Of a stretch of 25,020 nt of DNA, positions 22,562 to 25,020 are shown one piece after another; position 1 is the stretch's first letter, and each line of letters starts with the position of its first letter. The stretch lies in NCBI GenBank assembly GCA_963636105.1, contig CAVHIG010000025.1, forward strand, positions 1 through 25,020. The letters are read 5' to 3'. Source of the stretch: CAVHIG01 sp963636105. Its GTDB lineage: Bacteria > Bacillota > Clostridia > Peptostreptococcales > Anaerovoracaceae. The position numbers and the translations under genes were made by a program. The notes beneath the pieces are model-generated. The model was not told the origin of the DNA. It was given only the letters and a program-made list of their open reading frames with translations, and did not search any database.

Positions 22562-22771
22562 CTACTTCTCCTCCTCCACATTGATTGCGCCGTCCGGACA
22601 CATCCGCTCGCACATCCTGCATACGATGCAATTTTCAGGAGCGCTCAAATCCGGCATCGTAGTGCCATAGGTATTTCTCTTCTTGCCGCTTATAAAAATT
22701 CTTTTCGGACATACCGAAAGGCATATGTCGCAGCCCTTGCAGCAGGCCTTGTCCACAGTAATTTTTGCCAT
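22562..22771 (-). CDS. korD: 2-oxoacid:ferredoxin oxidoreductase, delta (2[4Fe-4S] ferredoxin) subunit
   Basis: A 69-residue bacterial-type ferredoxin subunit passing electrons from the TPP/cluster centre of the beta subunit to external ferredoxin. Two classic CxxCxxCxxxCP motifs are at Cys11-14-17-21 and Cys48-51-54-58, giving two [4Fe-4S] clusters. A spacer of 26 residues separates them, longer than in free clostridial ferredoxins, as is usual for this subunit. It begins 3 bp after the korB stop codon with GAGGTGG as ribosome-binding site. Confidence 0.93.
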   Translation of the reverse strand: MAKITVDKACCKGCDICLSVCPKRIFISGKKRNTYGTTMPDLSAPENCIVCRMCERMCPDGAINVEEEK

Positions 22772-22774
22772 TTT

Positions 22775-23587
22775 TTACCACCTCTTGATTCCCTGCTGCT
22801 CAAGCATTTCATCTATCTTCTCAATGTATTCCTTTGCGTTCTTATCATGCTTAAATGTGCCTATCCTGATTTTTCCTTCAGGAATATCCATGCCTTCCGT
22901 ATATTGGTAGGTATTTTCGCGGTAACGGCGGAGGATAGCCGCAGGTTCTTTTTCCCCGAATACATTCTTTCCGGCCTGTACCGGGCACTGACTGAGCACC
23001 TCTATAAAGGAGAAGCCCCTGTGCATCATGCCCTCTTTTATGGCCTTCTCAAGCTGCACAGGATGCGCAGTCGTCCAGCGAGCCACATAGCTTGCGCCCA
23101 TCGCCATTGCAAGTGCCGCGCCGTCCATAGGAGTCTCCACACTGCCAAAGGGCGAGGTCTTTGTCGCCGAGCCTTTTGGCGTGGTAGGCGATTTCTGACC
23201 GCCTGTCATGCCATATATGTAATTATTCACCATAATAACCGTAAGATCTATATTTCTGGCTGCCGCATGCAAGAGATGATTTCCACCGATAGCGAGGCAA
23301 TCCCCATCTCCCGAAAATACCAGGATTTTTTTATCCGGCTGCGCGAGCTTGAGGCCCTCCGCAAATGGCAGCGCCCTGCCGTGCATCGTATGGATGCAAT
23401 CAAACTTCATGTAGCACGGAATCCACGCCGAGCAGCCTATGCCCGACACGCAGGCCACTTCATCCGCGATCCCGAGGCTGTCTATGGCCCTGATCGCCGC
23501 CATCTGAATTACGCCGTTTCCGCAGCCCGGACAAAAAAGTGTGGGGAGAGTCTCTGTCTTTATATATTTCTCATATAAGCTATTCAT
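22775..23587 (-). CDS. korB: 2-oxoacid:ferredoxin oxidoreductase, beta (TPP-binding) subunit
   Basis: Binds thiamine pyrophosphate and the proximal [4Fe-4S] cluster; 270 residues. Cluster ligands expected for the family are present: C19 and C22 in CPGCGNG, C52 in GIGCS and C201 in SQCPVQ. The TPP/Mg site is GDGDCLAIGGNH (93-104) followed by NNYIYGMTGGQ (121-131), the pattern typical of 2-oxoglutarate/2-oxoisovalerate enzymes. Substrate choice between these cannot be settled from sequence. It overlaps korA by 8 bp with GGAGGTG upstream. The dispersed 12-mer at 23512-23523 is read here in a different frame, as Cys-Gly-Asn-Gly-Val, within the conserved cluster-binding motif. Confidence 0.93.
   Translation of the reverse strand: MNSLYEKYIKTETLPTLFCPGCGNGVIQMAAIRAIDSLGIADEVACVSGIGCSAWIPCYMKFDCIHTMHGRALPFAEGLKLAQPDKKILVFSGDGDCLAIGGNHLLHAAARNIDLTVIMVNNYIYGMTGGQKSPTTPKGSATKTSPFGSVETPMDGAALAMAMGASYVARWTTAHPVQLEKAIKEGMMHRGFSFIEVLSQCPVQAGKNVFGEKEPAAILRRYRENTYQYTEGMDIPEGKIRIGTFKHDKNAKEYIEKIDEMLEQQGIKRW
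23512..23523 (-). repeat. Dispersed 12-mer copy in korB
   Basis: Minus-strand GCGGAAACGGCG, preceded by T. It spans codons for Gly-Asn-Gly of the cluster-binding motif CPGCGNG, i.e. another frame than the Ala-Glu-Thr-Ala copies. Here protein conservation alone could explain it. Confidence 0.55.
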
Positions 23588-24788
23588 TTACTACGCCCAC
23601 CTCCTTGAGTACCGCATCGAGCAATTCGTGTGGCGTATGTATATCACCTCCGCATTTTGGGAGAGATACGACCTTCTTGTCGCGCAGCGCCCTCTCCACC
23701 TCGCGGCAATATTTGCCCATGTTCATCTCCGGCACAATGACCAGGTCTATATCCTTTGTGAGCCTCCTAAGCTCGTTTTCCGGAAATGGCCACACGGTAT
23801 TTATTTTTATAAGTCCGACCTTCAGGTGGCTGTAGTCCGCGTTTATCGCCTGAGGTATGCCCTTTTTGAATACGTTTTTTACGAATTTGAATTTTGCGGA
23901 AATTCTCTCGTCCTTGATGCCGCGCGCGAGCTTTATGGCATTCATCGCGGGTCTGGCTACAGAGCCCCATGTCACGAAGGCTACATCCGCATCCTCCATG
24001 CAGAAGGTGTCGATGTCCGTGATATTGTCCACATTGTCCTGTATTTTCTTATTTATCTTTTTTATGAAGTCGCCGCTCTTGCCCGATATATGGCCTATAC
24101 GTCTGCCCATATCGTCGTGCAGCTGGCCTTCCACCATGGTATGCTCGCCCTTGAAGAAATCGGCCTGAGGCGAGGCTACGTAGGACTTCTTTTCACTCTT
24201 TATCTCCCTTGAGCCGCCGTCAACTATGATTTTTTCACGCATATGGCCGACTACCTCGTCCGCAAGGAGTATGACCGGCGTCCTGTATTCTTCCGCGAGC
24301 TCAAAGGCTCTTATGGTAAAATCATACATTTCCTGCACCGAGGATGGCGCAAGGACTATGATTTCGTAATCGCCGTGGCTGCCGTAGCGCGCCTGATATA
24401 TGTCCTGCTGGGAGGACATGGTAGGCTGGCCAGTGGATGGTCCTCCGCGCTGTACGTTTACAATAACTATAGGTGTCTCGGTCACGGCGGCAAAGCCTAT
24501 GGCCTCCTGCATGAGAGTATATCCCGGACCTGAGGTTGCGGTCATGGCCTTCTTGCCACCCCAGCGCGCGCCAATTATAGCGCAGGCCGAGCCTATCTCA
24601 TCCTCCATCTGTATAAATGCTCCTCCGCACTTATACATTTCGCTTGACATCATCTCTATTATCTCTGTAGAAGGTGTGATAGGATATCCGGCAAAAAACC
24701 TGCAGCCTGCGTAGAGCGCACCCTTTGCGCAGGCTTCATTGCCCTGCAAAACCTCTTTTCTTTTTTCCTGTGAATCCTGTATCTCCAT
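23580..24788 (-). CDS. korA: 2-oxoacid:ferredoxin oxidoreductase, alpha subunit
   Basis: Alpha subunit carrying the pyrimidine-binding and transketolase C-terminal-like domains; 402 residues. GYPITPSTEI (34-43) and TSGPGY (85-90) form the substrate/TPP region, and RGGPSTGQPT follows. Together with KorB, KorD and KorC it forms an oxygen-sensitive complex that converts a 2-oxoacid and CoA to acyl-CoA, CO2 and reduced ferredoxin, linking amino-acid fermentation to energy metabolism. The start at 24788 has GAGAGG 8 nt upstream. The in-frame ATG at 24824 has no such site. First gene of the operon. Confidence 0.92.
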   Translation of the reverse strand: MEIQDSQEKRKEVLQGNEACAKGALYAGCRFFAGYPITPSTEIIEMMSSEMYKCGGAFIQMEDEIGSACAIIGARWGGKKAMTATSGPGYTLMQEAIGFAAVTETPIVIVNVQRGGPSTGQPTMSSQQDIYQARYGSHGDYEIIVLAPSSVQEMYDFTIRAFELAEEYRTPVILLADEVVGHMREKIIVDGGSREIKSEKKSYVASPQADFFKGEHTMVEGQLHDDMGRRIGHISGKSGDFIKKINKKIQDNVDNITDIDTFCMEDADVAFVTWGSVARPAMNAIKLARGIKDERISAKFKFVKNVFKKGIPQAINADYSHLKVGLIKINTVWPFPENELRRLTKDIDLVIVPEMNMGKYCREVERALRDKKVVSLPKCGGDIHTPHELLDAVLKEVGVVNE

Positions 24789-24867
24789 TTCAGCTGCCTC
24801 TCTTCTTGAATCCCTATGTATCATGTGTCTCGAATTCTCATACTGTTTTCTTCCGAATTCCTATATC

Positions 24868-24895
24868 ATTATACATTGTATACATTTTTTTGCAA
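24868..24895 (-). promoter_or_regulatory. Proximal kor promoter with TTGTATAC element in its spacer
   Basis: Minus strand: TTGCAA (24895-24890), 16-bp spacer, perfect TATAAT (24873-24868). The spacer contains the palindrome TGTATACA (24877-24884), so a protein bound there would block the promoter. Predicted start near 24861, about 70 nt before korA. Confidence 0.55.
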
Positions 24896-24896
24896 G

Positions 24897-24924
24897 CGAA
24901 AGCATTGAAATTTTAGCGCTTTCG
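24897..24924 (-). promoter_or_regulatory. Hairpin between the two kor promoters
   Basis: CGAAAGC (24897-24903) pairs with GCTTTCG (24918-24924) over a 14-nt AT-rich loop. It lies in the leader of the transcript from the distal promoter. No T run follows. Confidence 0.3.
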
Positions 24925-24952
24925 GAGATGTTTTTAGGTACTCGTGTATAAT

Positions 24953-24981
24953 TGTATACTTTTTGAAATTATTTATTGTAA
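24953..24981 (-). promoter_or_regulatory. Distal kor promoter overlapping a second TTGTATAC element
   Basis: Minus strand: TTACAA (24981-24976), 17-bp spacer, TATACA (24958-24953). The plus strand ATTGTATACTTTT here matches ATTGTATACATTT at the proximal promoter. The last 39 bp of the window (24982-25020) show nothing I can assign. Confidence 0.4.
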
Positions 24982-25020
24982 GGAAGCTTTGGGGTGGTAG
25001 CTGGCTGCAGGCCCTTGCGA

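Noticed and set aside
21981..22631. Extended korC start at 22631
   Set aside because: It would overlap the ferredoxin gene by 70 bp. The downstream ATG at 22559 has a GGAGGAGGAG site and gives the conserved N-terminus.
1..25020. CRISPR array, prophage, insertion sequence or toxin-antitoxin module
   Set aside because: No direct-repeat/spacer array, transposase, integrase, phage structural gene or small toxin pair could be supported anywhere in the window.

Overview
The window reads as a chromosomal segment of an anaerobic, amino-acid-fermenting Firmicute (Clostridia). The evidence is: strong Shine-Dalgarno sites of the AAGGAGG type, housekeeping -35/-10 promoters with 16-18 bp spacers, a four-subunit 2-oxoacid:ferredoxin oxidoreductase, the OrtAB thiolase of ornithine fermentation, an SLH-domain exported protein and two LytR-CpsA-Psr proteins. 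Genus cannot be fixed from sequence alone. I see no phage, insertion sequence, CRISPR array, tRNA or rRNA gene inside the window.

Layout from left to right. Positions 1-183 carry two tandem near-consensus promoters firing leftwards off the edge, as in front of an rRNA operon. A leftward pair, clcA (Cl-/H+ exchanger) then birA (biotin ligase), follows. Positions 2903-3103 hold an unusual regulatory block: two strong promoters face each other across a 127-bp self-complementary element, so the leftward clcA-birA transcript and the rightward transcript would both begin with the same foldable leader. The rightward operon (3320-6406) encodes an E2/CAT-fold acyltransferase homologue with Glu in place of the usual catalytic His, then an acyl-CoA synthetase with a long Ala/Lys-rich tail. 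It ends at a bidirectional terminator.

From 6459 to 18188 everything is leftward and largely a translation/transcription housekeeping cluster. In transcription order it is rho, yqhQ-like, prmC, a COG2426 membrane protein, ortA, ortB, rpmE, prfA, tsaC, rpiB, upp, tyrS, ridA. The catabolic pair ortAB, with its own promoter, sits as an island between prmC and rpmE. rpmE and prfA also have their own promoters, and rpmE has a strong terminator. A leftward cell-envelope operon (lcp2, lcp1, slh; 21701-18430) follows, with two stacked promoters and an 18-bp palindrome between them. The right end is the leftward korA-korB-korD-korC operon, which oxidises a 2-oxoacid to an acyl-CoA with ferredoxin as acceptor. 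Two upstream promoters of this operon share a TTGTATAC element.

The most striking signal is not a gene. A 12-base word, GCGGAAAC[G/T][G/T]CG, usually preceded by T, occurs 13 times in 25 kb, in both orientations (6 versus 7), where far fewer than one would be expected. It lies in several reading frames, often in low-complexity insertions or tails of otherwise ordinary proteins. It is tandemly repeated with a 21-bp period in the clcA linker and forms a perfect 26-bp palindrome between two genes. This resembles the DNA uptake sequences of Neisseria and Pasteurellaceae. As far as I know no such system is established in Clostridia, so the functional reading is inference.
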